Positions 7,000 to 14,269 are shown, numbered from the stretch's first letter. The stretch is DNA of 14,669 bases from an uncultured Collinsella sp. (GCA_902492755.1 CABUNB010000050.1:1-14669), one strand, 5' to 3'. Notes: generated by a model from the sequence alone, not told the origin. Program-made: numbers and translations.

Positions 7000-7369
7000 T
7001 ACCAATCAAGATAAGACCGCTCGTACGCCGCGCCTGACGATTGACCAGAGCGCCACACCGGCGAGCGAACCTGTTGATTCCAAAGCAGAGGCAACCGAGT
7101 TACAAGACGCGGCAGCCGCGGATTTTGACGAGGCTATGGGTCTCATCAAGGGTACGGGCGCTGCCATCTGGAGCTATGCTGTGCGTCATCCCAACACCAC
7201 GCTCGGCGCCGTCGCGGGCTTTATCCTCGCTGTGTTGGTGCTCACGCTCGGCCTGTGGGACACGCTCGTCATTGCATTCTTCGTGCTGATCGGCGCCGTG
7301 ATCGGCCAAATTCGCGACGGCGAGAACGGGATCGTCAACTTCTTCGGCCGTCTGTTTAGCGGCCGCTAA
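6992..7369 (+). CDS. DUF2273 family small membrane protein
   Basis: The frame is open upstream inside amaP, but the GTG at 6992 has GGAGG six bases ahead and overlaps the amaP stop by eight bases. This gives 125 residues. The C-terminal part is a standard DUF2273 domain: HPNTTLGAVAGFILAVLVL at about 66-84 and TLVIAFFVLIGAVIGQ at 91-106 form a membrane hairpin, followed by RDGENG and a basic end. DUF2273 proteins accompany Asp23 proteins in many Gram-positive bacteria and are thought to help the membrane assembly; their precise job is not known. The N-terminal part of about 60 residues, rich in Ala, Thr, Asp and Glu, is longer than in typical DUF2273 proteins and is probably disordered in the cytoplasm. 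Confidence 0.85.
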   Translation: MSDTNQDKTARTPRLTIDQSATPASEPVDSKAEATELQDAAAADFDEAMGLIKGTGAAIWSYAVRHPNTTLGAVAGFILAVLVLTLGLWDTLVIAFFVLIGAVIGQIRDGENGIVNFFGRLFSGR

Positions 7370-7413
7370 TATGTATTCGACTGTCGCATCCGCGGCAGGC
7401 ATAAGGAGGAACC

Positions 7414-7935
7414 ATGGCTTTTAATACGAAGGTCGATGTGGCCGATACCGAGCTCGAGGAGAACGAGGCGGTCGTCGCCGAAGCTGAGGATGTAGAACTC
7501 GAAGGTCAGTCCCTCGCCGAGACAGAGGCCGAGTCCGATGCGGATGAGGATGACGAGGAGGCGGACGAGTCCGAGGACTCGCTGACCTATTCCAACGGCG
7601 TGATCGAGAAGATCGTTGCCATGGCCACCCGCGAGGTTCCGCACGTTCTGGGCATGAAGGGTAACCTCATGCATTTTGTGCAGGAGCAGTTTGGTGCCGA
7701 GAATCTGACCAAGGGCGTGACGGTTGAGGTCACCGATGACAATCGCGTGGTCGTCAACATCTCCGTCATCATCGAGTACGGCGCCTATGCGCCCGCGATT
7801 TTCGACGACGTCAAGGAGCGCGTCACCGAGCGCCTTGCCGCGATGACCGGCCTTGAGGTGGCGGGCGTCAACCTACGCATCGAGGACGTCATCACCCCCG
7901 AGGAGTACGAGCACCGCACCAGCCAGCACGAATAA
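7414..7935 (+). CDS. Asp23/Gls24 family envelope stress protein
   Basis: A 173-residue protein whose residues 57-162 form an Asp23/Gls24 domain: YSNGVIEKIVAMATREVPHVLG, then the beta-rich GVTVEVTDDNRVVVNISVIIEYG and a closing helix and strand (VTERLAAMTGLEVAGVNLRIEDV). In S. aureus, Asp23 forms filaments under the membrane that depend on AmaP. The N-terminal 56 residues are extremely acidic (a run of Asp and Glu around 36-56) and presumably disordered; Asp23 of staphylococci lacks a tail this acidic. It starts at an ATG with a near-perfect AAGGAGG four bases upstream, 44 bp after the DUF2273 stop, so it may be translated most strongly of the three. A strong terminator closes the operon at 8028. 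Confidence 0.92.
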   Translation: MAFNTKVDVADTELEENEAVVAEAEDVELEGQSLAETEAESDADEDDEEADESEDSLTYSNGVIEKIVAMATREVPHVLGMKGNLMHFVQEQFGAENLTKGVTVEVTDDNRVVVNISVIIEYGAYAPAIFDDVKERVTERLAAMTGLEVAGVNLRIEDVITPEEYEHRTSQHE

Positions 7936-7988
7936 CCTTCCAAAAAGGGACAGGTTTGTTTTGGCAGCTTTTATCTGCGAAAACGTTA
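7936..7988 (+). repeat. Dispersed hairpin element, copy B
   Basis: This 53-base segment begins directly after the asp23 stop codon. It matches the reverse complement of 3058-3110 at 48 of 53 positions, including AAAAAGGGACAGGTTT and TTTTATCTG. Changes in one arm weaken the hairpin seen in copy A. Confidence 0.75.
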
Positions 7989-8028
7989 AACGGCCGACCG
8001 CGCAAGCAAAAGCGTGGCCGGCCGTTTT
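7988..8028 (+). terminator. Intrinsic terminator of the amaP-DUF2273-asp23 operon
   Basis: ACGGCCG (7990-7996) pairs with CGGCCGT (8019-8025). After one mismatch, CCGCGC pairs with GCGTGG, leaving an AAGCAAAA loop. A TTTTT tract follows. The stem begins exactly where repeat copy B ends. Confidence 0.88.
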
Positions 8029-8041
8029 TGTACGCTCCCGA

Positions 8042-8047
8042 TATAGT
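8042..8047 (+). promoter_or_regulatory. Possible -10 box for the YitT gene
   Basis: TATAGT matches five of six -10 bases, but no -35 box is visible because the upstream bases are the preceding terminator. The implied leader of about 85 bases contains a weak AGGGT/ACCCT inverted repeat at 8067-8098. Confidence 0.25.
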
Positions 8048-8141
8048 CATACCGCTCGTCTAACTAAGGGTTGCAATCCCCGCGTTCCGCGTTACCCTAA
8101 TGAGCGCATTGTTTCCAAATTGTTAACGAGGAGTTGCCGTA

Positions 8142-9164
8142 ATGGCCGACGAGCACGAAACAGAAAGCAAGGCATGGGCAATTGAGGCCGCTGCGGCAGA
8201 GGCGGCGTCGCGTGCTGCCGAGGAGGTGCATCGTCCTCCCGTAGTGCCGATGGAGCGCGTGGTCGATCGCACCGATATCGAGCGCGGCGAGCGTGCCGGC
8301 CAAAAGCGCAGCCAGGAGCCGGGCTTCCCGCGCTTTTTTGCCGAGCTCAATCTGGGTCTGATTCTTACGGCCTTTGCCATCGTTGCGTTTAAAACCCCTA
8401 ATCACTTTGCTTTTGGCGGCACCTCGGGCATGTCGGTCATTCTGTCCACGCTGTTCCCGACTCTGCCCGTCGGCGTTTTTATGTGGATTATCAACGCGGT
8501 TCTCGTCGTTTTGGGCTTTATTTTTTTGGAACGCAAGGCAATTCTATGGAGCGTCTTCGCCTCGTTTGCGCTGTCCGCCTATGTTTCGCTTTTTGAGCTT
8601 TTTATTCCGACCGATGTCTCGATGACGGGCGATATGTGGCTCGACCTGTGCTTTGCCGTGATTCTGCCGGCGCTCGGCAGCGCCATCGTCTTTGATATTG
8701 GCGCCTCGACGGGTGGCACGGACATCCTCGCCATGATCCTCAAGCGCCGCACTACGCTCGAGATTGGTCGCGCACTGCTGTTGGTCGATATCGGCATCGT
8801 GACCATCGCGGCCTTTTTGTATGGCCCGCGTGTCGGTTTGTATTGCGTGCTCGGCCTGTTTGCCAAGACGCTTGTGGTCGACAAAGCCATCGAGAGCATC
8901 CACCTGCGTAAAGTCTGCACGGTCATTTGCTCCGAGCCCCTTAAGGTCGAGGAGTTTATCGTCAAGCATCTCAACCGTACGGCGACTATCAGCCGCGGCT
9001 ACGGTGCTTTCTCGGGCAAGTGCGTGACGGTGATCATGAGCGTGCTAAGCCGTCGCGAGGCCGTGCAACTGCGCCGCTATGCGCGCGAAGTCGATCCGGG
9101 TGCCTTTATCACGATCGTCGACAGCTCCGAGATCGTCGGCAAGGGTTTCCGCGGAACGAACTAA
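8142..9164 (+). CDS. YitT family membrane protein with DUF2179 domain
   Basis: A 340-residue multi-pass membrane protein of the YitT family, whose transport or regulatory role is not established. Membrane segments lie at about 67-84, 110-129, 134-155, 167-186, 208-226 and 229-246. The family motif GASTGGTDIL is at 187-196. Residues about 256-336 form the cytoplasmic DUF2179 domain, with the usual TISRGYGAFSG and AFITIVDSSEIVGKGF stretches; this domain is thought to bind a small ligand. The first 60 residues are a charged, alanine-rich cytoplasmic extension that most YitT proteins lack. The ATG has GAGGAG eight bases upstream. The gene stands alone between the asp23 operon terminator and the zinc-ribbon gene. 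Confidence 0.92.
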   Translation: MADEHETESKAWAIEAAAAEAASRAAEEVHRPPVVPMERVVDRTDIERGERAGQKRSQEPGFPRFFAELNLGLILTAFAIVAFKTPNHFAFGGTSGMSVILSTLFPTLPVGVFMWIINAVLVVLGFIFLERKAILWSVFASFALSAYVSLFELFIPTDVSMTGDMWLDLCFAVILPALGSAIVFDIGASTGGTDILAMILKRRTTLEIGRALLLVDIGIVTIAAFLYGPRVGLYCVLGLFAKTLVVDKAIESIHLRKVCTVICSEPLKVEEFIVKHLNRTATISRGYGAFSGKCVTVIMSVLSRREAVQLRRYAREVDPGAFITIVDSSEIVGKGFRGTN

Positions 9165-9201
9165 CGCGGTCGAGCTCATCAAACAATCGAATAGCGCCCT
9201 G

Positions 9202-9216
9202 CGCATTGCAAATGCG
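9202..9216. promoter_or_regulatory. Small dyad overlapping a -35-like sequence
   Basis: CGCATT and AATGCG form a perfect six-base inverted repeat around GCA, covering a TTGCAA -35-like hexamer at 9206-9211. The matching -10 is poor. A GATAAT at 9248-9253 is an alternative -10 for the downstream gene. Confidence 0.25.
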
Positions 9217-9314
9217 TCATGTTGGAGTATTTGTCCCCACATTGGGTGATAATGATGCCAAAGACATCGTTTGCGATCCAGATGATTCGCTCAAGATACG
9301 AAGGGATGATCTCG

Positions 9315-10604
9315 ATGTTCTGTTCGCAGTGTGGTGCCCCCATGGGCGATAACGACAAGTTCTGCGGCGCGTGTGGTGCCCCCAATGCCGGTGCCGCAGC
9401 CTCTGCCCCTCAGGGTCAGCCCCAGCAGTTTGTTCCGCAACCGCCCGTGGCGAATGCGTCCAAGGGCTGTGTGGCTCAGGCGTTTGAGGATATGACCAAG
9501 ACTCCGGGCGTGCTGCAGCGCGTGTGCCAAATCGCGTTTTTGCCGGCGCTGATTTGCGTTGTGTCTGTGCTCGTGTTGTTTATTCCCGTTATTGGCGGTA
9601 TCGCGGCTGCCATCGGCTTTTTGGCAGCTTGCATTGCGAGCGTGTGTGGTTCCGGCTTTGGTATTGAGTGGGGTCGCGATCTGTCGCTCAAGGTTGATGA
9701 CGGTATGGATCGTCCACTCATGCGTTCCACGTCGTTTGGCCTCGGAGTCTTTTCGAGCGTTATCTCGGTCGTGCTCGAGGTTATTGCTGCCATTCCCGTT
9801 ATCGGTGTAGTGCTTTCGCTGGTGGAGAGCGTGGTAATTGGCGCCGCGGGCTCGTATTCGTATTACGGCTCTTATGCACTCGAGGCAGCGCTGTTTGGCT
9901 CGCTTGGCCTGCTTGTCCTGGCTATGATTGCCACGGCGGTCTTGGGGGTCTTCTTTAAGATGTTCGCCGACATTGCCGTGATGCACTTTGCGGTGACCGG
10001 TCGTGTCGAGAGCGCGTTTTCGCTCGATAAGGTCTGGGCGGCCTTTAAGCACAACAAGACCAAACTGTTCTGCGCTTCGTTCCTTCCCGAGTTTTTGACG
10101 GGTCTGGTCGCCAACGTTGTCACCTGGATCCTGACGCTCGTCTTTGGCACCATTGCCTCTGTCGGTATGTATAGCTACTACTACCGTCCTTCGGCTATTG
10201 AGGCGCTTGTTACCGGCGGTGGCATCACGCTCGTATTGTTCTTGGTGCTGACGGCGTTTGTCACGGTATTCCTCACGGTCTTTGGCAAGATGCTCAAGCA
10301 TCGTGCCGTTGGCTATTGGGTAGCGCGTTATGCAGCTGAATGGGCTGATGAGGATAAGGACGACGTTCTGACTTTTGTATTGCCCTTCGAGAAGAAGTCC
10401 GCTCCTTCGGGTCACGGTGCTCCGGATGCTTCGCCGGCACCTGCACCTGTTCCCGCGCCCGAGTCTGAGCCGGCGCCCGAGCCTGAACCGGCGCCCGAGT
10501 CTGAGACGGCATCTGAGCCTGAGCCTGAGCCTGAGCCGGCACCTGCACCTGCACCTGAGTCGGCGTCCGAGCCAAGCTCCGACGAGGAGCCTCAGGACGA
10601 GTAG
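9315..10604 (+). CDS. Zinc-ribbon multi-pass membrane protein (DUF4013-like) with Pro/Glu tail
   Basis: A 429-residue protein starting at an ATG with GAAGGGA eight bases upstream; the open frame runs back to 9219, but that extension lacks support. Residues 3-20 are a zinc ribbon: Cys3, Cys6, Cys17 and Cys20 in CSQCGAP and FCGACGAP. A Pro/Gln linker (25-48) follows. The body at 55-340 contains about five or six membrane segments and a FEDMTKTPGVLQRV entry like DUF4013 proteins (possible, not certain). Residues 364-429 are a low-complexity tail of Ala, Pro, Glu and Ser ending in acidic residues, encoded by six-base repeats. Zinc-ribbon membrane proteins of this type are common in Gram-positive bacteria and their function is unknown. 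The tail length probably varies between strains because of its repeated DNA. Confidence 0.85.
   Translation: MFCSQCGAPMGDNDKFCGACGAPNAGAAASAPQGQPQQFVPQPPVANASKGCVAQAFEDMTKTPGVLQRVCQIAFLPALICVVSVLVLFIPVIGGIAAAIGFLAACIASVCGSGFGIEWGRDLSLKVDDGMDRPLMRSTSFGLGVFSSVISVVLEVIAAIPVIGVVLSLVESVVIGAAGSYSYYGSYALEAALFGSLGLLVLAMIATAVLGVFFKMFADIAVMHFAVTGRVESAFSLDKVWAAFKHNKTKLFCASFLPEFLTGLVANVVTWILTLVFGTIASVGMYSYYYRPSAIEALVTGGGITLVLFLVLTAFVTVFLTVFGKMLKHRAVGYWVARYAAEWADEDKDDVLTFVLPFEKKSAPSGHGAPDASPAPAPVPAPESEPAPEPEPAPESETASEPEPEPEPAPAPAPESASEPSSDEEPQDE
10434..10562 (+). repeat. In-frame six-base low-complexity repeats
   Basis: Imperfect tandem units of the types CCTGAG, CCTGCA and CCGGCG encode the Pro-Glu and Pro-Ala tail of the zinc-ribbon protein. 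Such units are prone to slipped-strand length change in whole codon pairs. Confidence 0.75.
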
Positions 10605-10630
10605 CCACGCCGTCTGCCATTTGGGGACGG

Positions 10631-10648
10631 GGTAGAAATGGTAGAAAT
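10631..10648 (+). repeat. Tandem 9-bp repeat, two units
   Basis: GGTAGAAAT occurs twice in tandem, directly after a GGGGACGGGG core at 10623-10632. It lies in the space between the zinc-ribbon gene and the terminator at 10664. Confidence 0.6.
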
Positions 10649-10663
10649 AGCGCTTGAAGAATG

Positions 10664-10699
10664 AGCGGGGGCGGACGTTTCGATACGTCCGCCCCCGCT
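10664..10699. terminator. Very strong hairpin between convergent genes
   Basis: A perfect fifteen-base-pair inverted repeat, AGCGGGGGCGGACGT with its complement, encloses a six-base TTCGAT loop. The plus-strand tail is only TTTG and the minus-strand tail has no T-run. Its place between convergent genes suggests a two-way transcription barrier. Confidence 0.7.
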
Positions 10700-10744
10700 T
10701 TGACATCGCGATGTGGCTATGACTGCGAGATGCCAGCGAATCGA

Positions 10745-12208
10745 CTACTCGTCGTGCTTCTCCTCGCGGCGTGCAGCAGCGCGTGCGTCGTGGATGCCCT
10801 TGATCGCGGCATGGCGAGCCGTTCGGGCATCATGGATGGCGTCGCGAGCCTCGGCGGTCGTCGCCTTGGCAGAGCGCAACTTGGCGGCCAGATCGGGGTT
10901 GGTTTCGGCGACCGCGGTAATCGCGGGGCCGTCGAGCTCCTCTTGCGTGGGCTCGGCCAAAAAGTCGATAGCATACTGGGCGGCCACCATGGAGCCCTTG
11001 GCCAGTACCGACTCGTCAATCTTGTAGAAGCAAGAATGTTGGGCGTACGTGGCGCCAATCTGGGGGTTGCGCGTGCCAACAAAGGCGAGCACGCCCGGTA
11101 CGCGGCGCAGGTACTCCGAAAAATCCTCACCCGAGAGTGTGCCGCGGTAATGGCCTTGACCGGTGGGGCCCAGGCATTTGATTACTGCCTGGCGGCAGCG
11201 CTCGCTCGAGGCGGCATCGTTTTCGACCTTGTAATTGGCGATGGTGTAGTCGGTGAGCTCTGCCTCGGCGCCCAAGGCGGCCGCGGTATGCTCCACGATG
11301 CGGCGCATGAGCTCCGGCATTTCCTCGTGGGTCGAATCGCCGTAGGTGCGTACCGTGCCGGCGAGGTAGGCCGTGCCGGCGATAACGTTGCGCGCGGTGC
11401 CGCCGTGCAGCTCGCCGACGGTAATGACGGCCGGCTCGTAGGGGCTGATCTCGCGCGAAACGATGGTCTGCAGGGCATTGACGATCTCGGCGGCCACCAT
11501 AACGGCGTCGTGGCCGCGCTGGGGCATGGCACCGTGGCATGAGGTGCCGCGAACATCGATGCGGAACCAGTCGGTATTGGCCATGCGCGGTCCGGGCTCG
11601 CAGCTTACGGTGCCGGCGTCGACCTCACTCCAGATGTGCGCGGCGTAGGCGCCATCGACGCCGTCGAGCACGCCCGTGCCGATCATGAGTTTGGCGCCCT
11701 GGCCGTTTTCCTCGCTGGGCTGGAAGACGATGCGGACTTCGCCGTGGATGTCGTCGGTCATATGGCGCAGGATCTGCAGCGTGCCGAGCATCATGGCGAT
11801 GTGGCAGTCGTGGCCGCAGGCGTGCATGCAGCCCTCGTTGACGCTGGCGAAATCCTCGCCGGTCTGCTCGGTGACGGGCAGGGCGTCGATATCCGCACGC
11901 AGCAGGATACGGCGGCGCGGCGTGCCGTCCTCGCGGTAGGCGTCGGGCGCGGTGCCGCGAAGGGTCGCCACAAGGCCCGTCTTGAGGGGACGCTCGTAGG
12001 GGATATTCATGGCATCGAGCTGGTTGGCGATGTCGGAAGTCGTGCGCTCCTCGGCAAGGCTCAGCTCCGGGTGCTTATGGAAGTGCCGGCGCTGCTTGAT
12101 GATATAGGGTTCAAACTCGGTAGCGATATCTTTGATGGCTGCGGTGACGTCGTCAGCCGCGCGAGCCTCGGTCGCCGCCATAATCTGCTGTGCCTTGGTC
12201 TTCGTCAT
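10745..12208 (-). CDS. M20D family metal-dependent amidohydrolase
   Basis: A 487-residue enzyme of the M20D peptidase/amidohydrolase family, which cleaves N-acyl-amino acids or related amides with a two-metal centre. Motifs in order: RRHFHKHPELS (40-50), LLRADIDALPVTEQTG (102-117), MHACGHDCH (128-136; Cys131 and His133 metal ligands), FQPSEENGQGA (162-172; Glu166/Glu167), AAHIW (189-193; His191), the dimerisation domain around 211-330 and AQHSCFYKIDES (389-400; His391). The catalytic domain ends near 417. A 65-residue Ala/Arg/His-rich tail follows, with a repeated IHDAR at 458-462 and 472-476, which is unusual for the family. The start is the ATG at 12208 with AAGGAG ten bases upstream; the open frame continues further without support. 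Substrate cannot be told from sequence. Confidence 0.93.
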   Translation of the reverse strand: MTKTKAQQIMAATEARAADDVTAAIKDIATEFEPYIIKQRRHFHKHPELSLAEERTTSDIANQLDAMNIPYERPLKTGLVATLRGTAPDAYREDGTPRRRILLRADIDALPVTEQTGEDFASVNEGCMHACGHDCHIAMMLGTLQILRHMTDDIHGEVRIVFQPSEENGQGAKLMIGTGVLDGVDGAYAAHIWSEVDAGTVSCEPGPRMANTDWFRIDVRGTSCHGAMPQRGHDAVMVAAEIVNALQTIVSREISPYEPAVITVGELHGGTARNVIAGTAYLAGTVRTYGDSTHEEMPELMRRIVEHTAAALGAEAELTDYTIANYKVENDAASSERCRQAVIKCLGPTGQGHYRGTLSGEDFSEYLRRVPGVLAFVGTRNPQIGATYAQHSCFYKIDESVLAKGSMVAAQYAIDFLAEPTQEELDGPAITAVAETNPDLAAKLRSAKATTAEARDAIHDARTARHAAIKGIHDARAAARREEKHDE

Positions 12209-12256
12209 GGTCGATTTGCTCCTTGCTGGTTTTGCAAAATCGTACAAGCTCATTCC

Positions 12257-12285
12257 AGTATGCCACCTGCCACTTGGCCTGGCAA
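12257..12285 (-). promoter_or_regulatory. Promoter for the M20D gene
   Basis: On the minus strand, TTGCCA (12285-12280) is a -35 box with five of six bases. It is followed after exactly 17 bp by CATACT (12262-12257), four of six -10 bases. This gives a leader of about 40 bases. An imperfect inverted repeat, CCTGCCA with TGGCAAAGG, overlaps the -35 region. Confidence 0.45.
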
Positions 12286-12373
12286 AGGTGCCGTTTGCCG
12301 CTTGGGGTTTTGTTACAAGGGCGGGGGAGTACACTCGGGGGTGTTGAATTTCCTGCCAGAGATGGGGATGCCC

Positions 12374-14011
12374 ATGCAACATATCGATCGGATTATCCGC
12401 TCCAAGAACGTCTTTACCGCGCAAGACGGCATCGATACCGCCCGCGAGCTGGCGATTGCCATCGCAGGCGACCGTATCGTCGCAGTCGGCAAGCCCGATG
12501 ACGTGATTGCCGCCGCTCCTGCCGCCACGTCGGTTATCGACTACGGCGAGCAGTTTGTCTGCCCCGGCTTTCATGACGCTCATCTGCACTTCTTCCATAC
12601 CTCGGTCGGTTCCTCGCCGTACATGCTCATGGATATGGGCACGTCCGAGGCGGCACTGGTGCAACATGCGCTCGAGTTTTCCCAGGACCTGCCCGACGAC
12701 GCTTGGGTTGTGACGCAGGGCTGGCGCGATTACCGTTGGGACCCGCCCGAGCATCCTACCAAGGCGTCGCTCGATGCGGCATTCCCCGATCGTCCCTGCG
12801 TTATGTATTCGGGCGACGGGCACACGCTTTGGCTCAACAGCCGTGCACTCGAGGCGCTCGGCGTCACGCGCGACAGCGAGCCGCCGGCGGGCGGCAGCTA
12901 CGACAAGGACGCAAACGGCGAGCTCACGGGCATTGCTCACGAGGCGGCTGCCATGCAGCTGCTACCGCGCTGCCTTGAGTGGCTGGGCGAGGACCGCATC
13001 GCGAGCGCTTACGCCGACCAGATGAAGCGCATGGCCGAGCAGGGCATCACCTCGATCTGCGACATGTCGCTCATGCCCATGCCGGGCTGCGATTTTATCC
13101 GCGACGACGTCTATGACAAGCTGCAAACAGCCGGCAAGCTGGGCATTCGAGCTCATCTGTTCCCCACGTTGCTGGATGACCAATCGCGCTTAGAAGAACT
13201 GCAGACCCGCTACGCGAACAATGCGCTGCTCTCGGCGCCTGGTTTTAAGCAGTTCTTCGACGGCGTCTCGAGCGAACACACGGCCTATCTCACCGAGCCC
13301 TATACCAACCCGCGCTTCCCGGGCGACCAGGGCCGTCTGACAGTTCCTGCCGAGCGTATGCGTAAGCTGGTTCTGGCGGCTGCGGAGCGCGGGCACACCG
13401 TGCGCATCCACGTCATCGGCGACGGTGCCATCCATGCCGCGCTCGATATCTTTGAGGAGGCCGCCAACCTGTACGGCCTGCCCCAGCACGGCCATAACAC
13501 ACTCGAGCATCTGGAGAACCTCCTGCCCGAGGACATCGACCGCCTGCGCAAGCTCAACGTGGTCGCCTCGAGCCAGCCCTGCCATATCACGCTCGACCCG
13601 GGTGGTCCGGAGCGCGACCTGGGCTTGGAGCGCAGCCGCATCATGTGGCCGTTTGCGACCTATAAACAGCGCGGCATTCGCCAAGCCTTCGGTACCGACA
13701 GCCCTATCACGCCTGTTACTAGCATGAACGTGCTCTACACGGCTATCACGCGCCAAGACCCCAAAAGCCACTGGCCCGAGGGCGGCTGGCTGCCGAGTGA
13801 GCGTATCGATGCGGCAACGGCTCTGCGTAACTACACCCTGGGCAGCGCCTATGCAGCGGGCGACGAGCAAAACCTCGGCAGCCTGGAACCCGGCAAATAC
13901 GCCGACCTGGTAGTCCTAGACCAAAATCCACTCACCATCGACCCCCAAGAGCTCCAGGACACCAAAGTTCAGGCCACCTACCTGGCAGGCAACCTAATCT
14001 ACGAGCGCTAA
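12374..14011 (+). CDS. YtcJ-like metal-dependent amidohydrolase
   Basis: A 545-residue enzyme of the amidohydrolase superfamily, YtcJ-like branch. Features in order: a small beta-sandwich start, PGFHDAHLHF at 64-73 (His70 and His72 metal ligands), GWRDY (116-120), FKQFFDGVSS at 291-300 (Lys292 at the position of the metal-bridging lysine), HVIGDGAI at 346-353 (His346), NTLEHLEN at 375-382 (His379), FGTDSPITP at 439-447 (Asp442, catalytic) and the C-terminal GSLEPGKYADLVVLDQNP. The frame is open from 11636, but that region is antisense to the M20D gene. The ATG at 12374 (GGGG six bases upstream) fits the family N-terminus; ATGs at 12362 and 12368 and a GTG at 12341 are alternatives. It is divergent from the M20D gene. 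Substrate is unknown; YtcJ-like enzymes are often annotated by homology as exoenzyme regulatory proteins without biochemical proof. Confidence 0.92.
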   Translation: MQHIDRIIRSKNVFTAQDGIDTARELAIAIAGDRIVAVGKPDDVIAAAPAATSVIDYGEQFVCPGFHDAHLHFFHTSVGSSPYMLMDMGTSEAALVQHALEFSQDLPDDAWVVTQGWRDYRWDPPEHPTKASLDAAFPDRPCVMYSGDGHTLWLNSRALEALGVTRDSEPPAGGSYDKDANGELTGIAHEAAAMQLLPRCLEWLGEDRIASAYADQMKRMAEQGITSICDMSLMPMPGCDFIRDDVYDKLQTAGKLGIRAHLFPTLLDDQSRLEELQTRYANNALLSAPGFKQFFDGVSSEHTAYLTEPYTNPRFPGDQGRLTVPAERMRKLVLAAAERGHTVRIHVIGDGAIHAALDIFEEAANLYGLPQHGHNTLEHLENLLPEDIDRLRKLNVVASSQPCHITLDPGGPERDLGLERSRIMWPFATYKQRGIRQAFGTDSPITPVTSMNVLYTAITRQDPKSHWPEGGWLPSERIDAATALRNYTLGSAYAAGDEQNLGSLEPGKYADLVVLDQNPLTIDPQELQDTKVQATYLAGNLIYER

Positions 14012-14030
14012 GTATTCATGTCTTACCGTT

Positions 14031-14082
14031 AAACGCGGCTCGGGCAGCTTATTTTGGGATGGCGCTCGAGCCGCGTTTGTTT
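14031..14082 (+). terminator. Intrinsic terminator after the YtcJ-like gene
   Basis: AAACGCGGCTCG (14031-14042) and CGAGCCGCGTTT (14067-14078) are a perfect twelve-base-pair stem with a 24-base loop. GTTT follows, twenty bases after the stop codon. Confidence 0.75.
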
Positions 14083-14195
14083 GCCAATGGGGGTTCGTTA
14101 GGAGCGTCCCCGCCCTGCTTGATCTGGGCGCGGGGCGGAGGCGCCGCTTCCCCGCGCGCTCAATTTGGACAGCAGCAATGCTATCTCTAGGTGTT

Positions 14196-14223
14196 TTGCA
14201 TACTTTCCATTACGAATTGCATA
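14196..14223 (+). repeat. TTGCATA direct repeat spaced 21 bp
   Basis: TTGCATA occurs at 14196-14202 and 14217-14223, two helical turns apart in an AT-rich patch. It could be a paired protein-binding site, or a weak promoter (TTGCAT, 18 bp, CATAAA). Confidence 0.35.
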
Positions 14224-14269
14224 AAAAGGCTGGGATGTTCTTTCTGATCCTGATGTACCCCCGCCCGCG

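Noticed and set aside
5454..7094. Long minus-strand open frame (546 codons) opposite yebC and amaP
   Set aside because: It covers two well-supported plus-strand genes and a terminator, and its Leu/Gly/Asp-rich translation is a mirror of strongly biased codons.
9291..10706. Minus-strand open frame (471 codons) opposite the zinc-ribbon gene
   Set aside because: The translation is dominated by Arg, Leu and Cys runs from the repeats, and a real gene with a ribosome binding site lies on the other strand.
11636..12373. Upstream extension of the YtcJ-like frame
   Set aside because: It is antisense to the M20D catalytic domain and has no family similarity; the enzyme's normal N-terminus begins at about 12374.
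12209..12940. Upstream extension of the M20D frame
   Set aside because: It is antisense to the YtcJ-like gene, and the ATG at 12208 has its own ribosome binding site and promoter.
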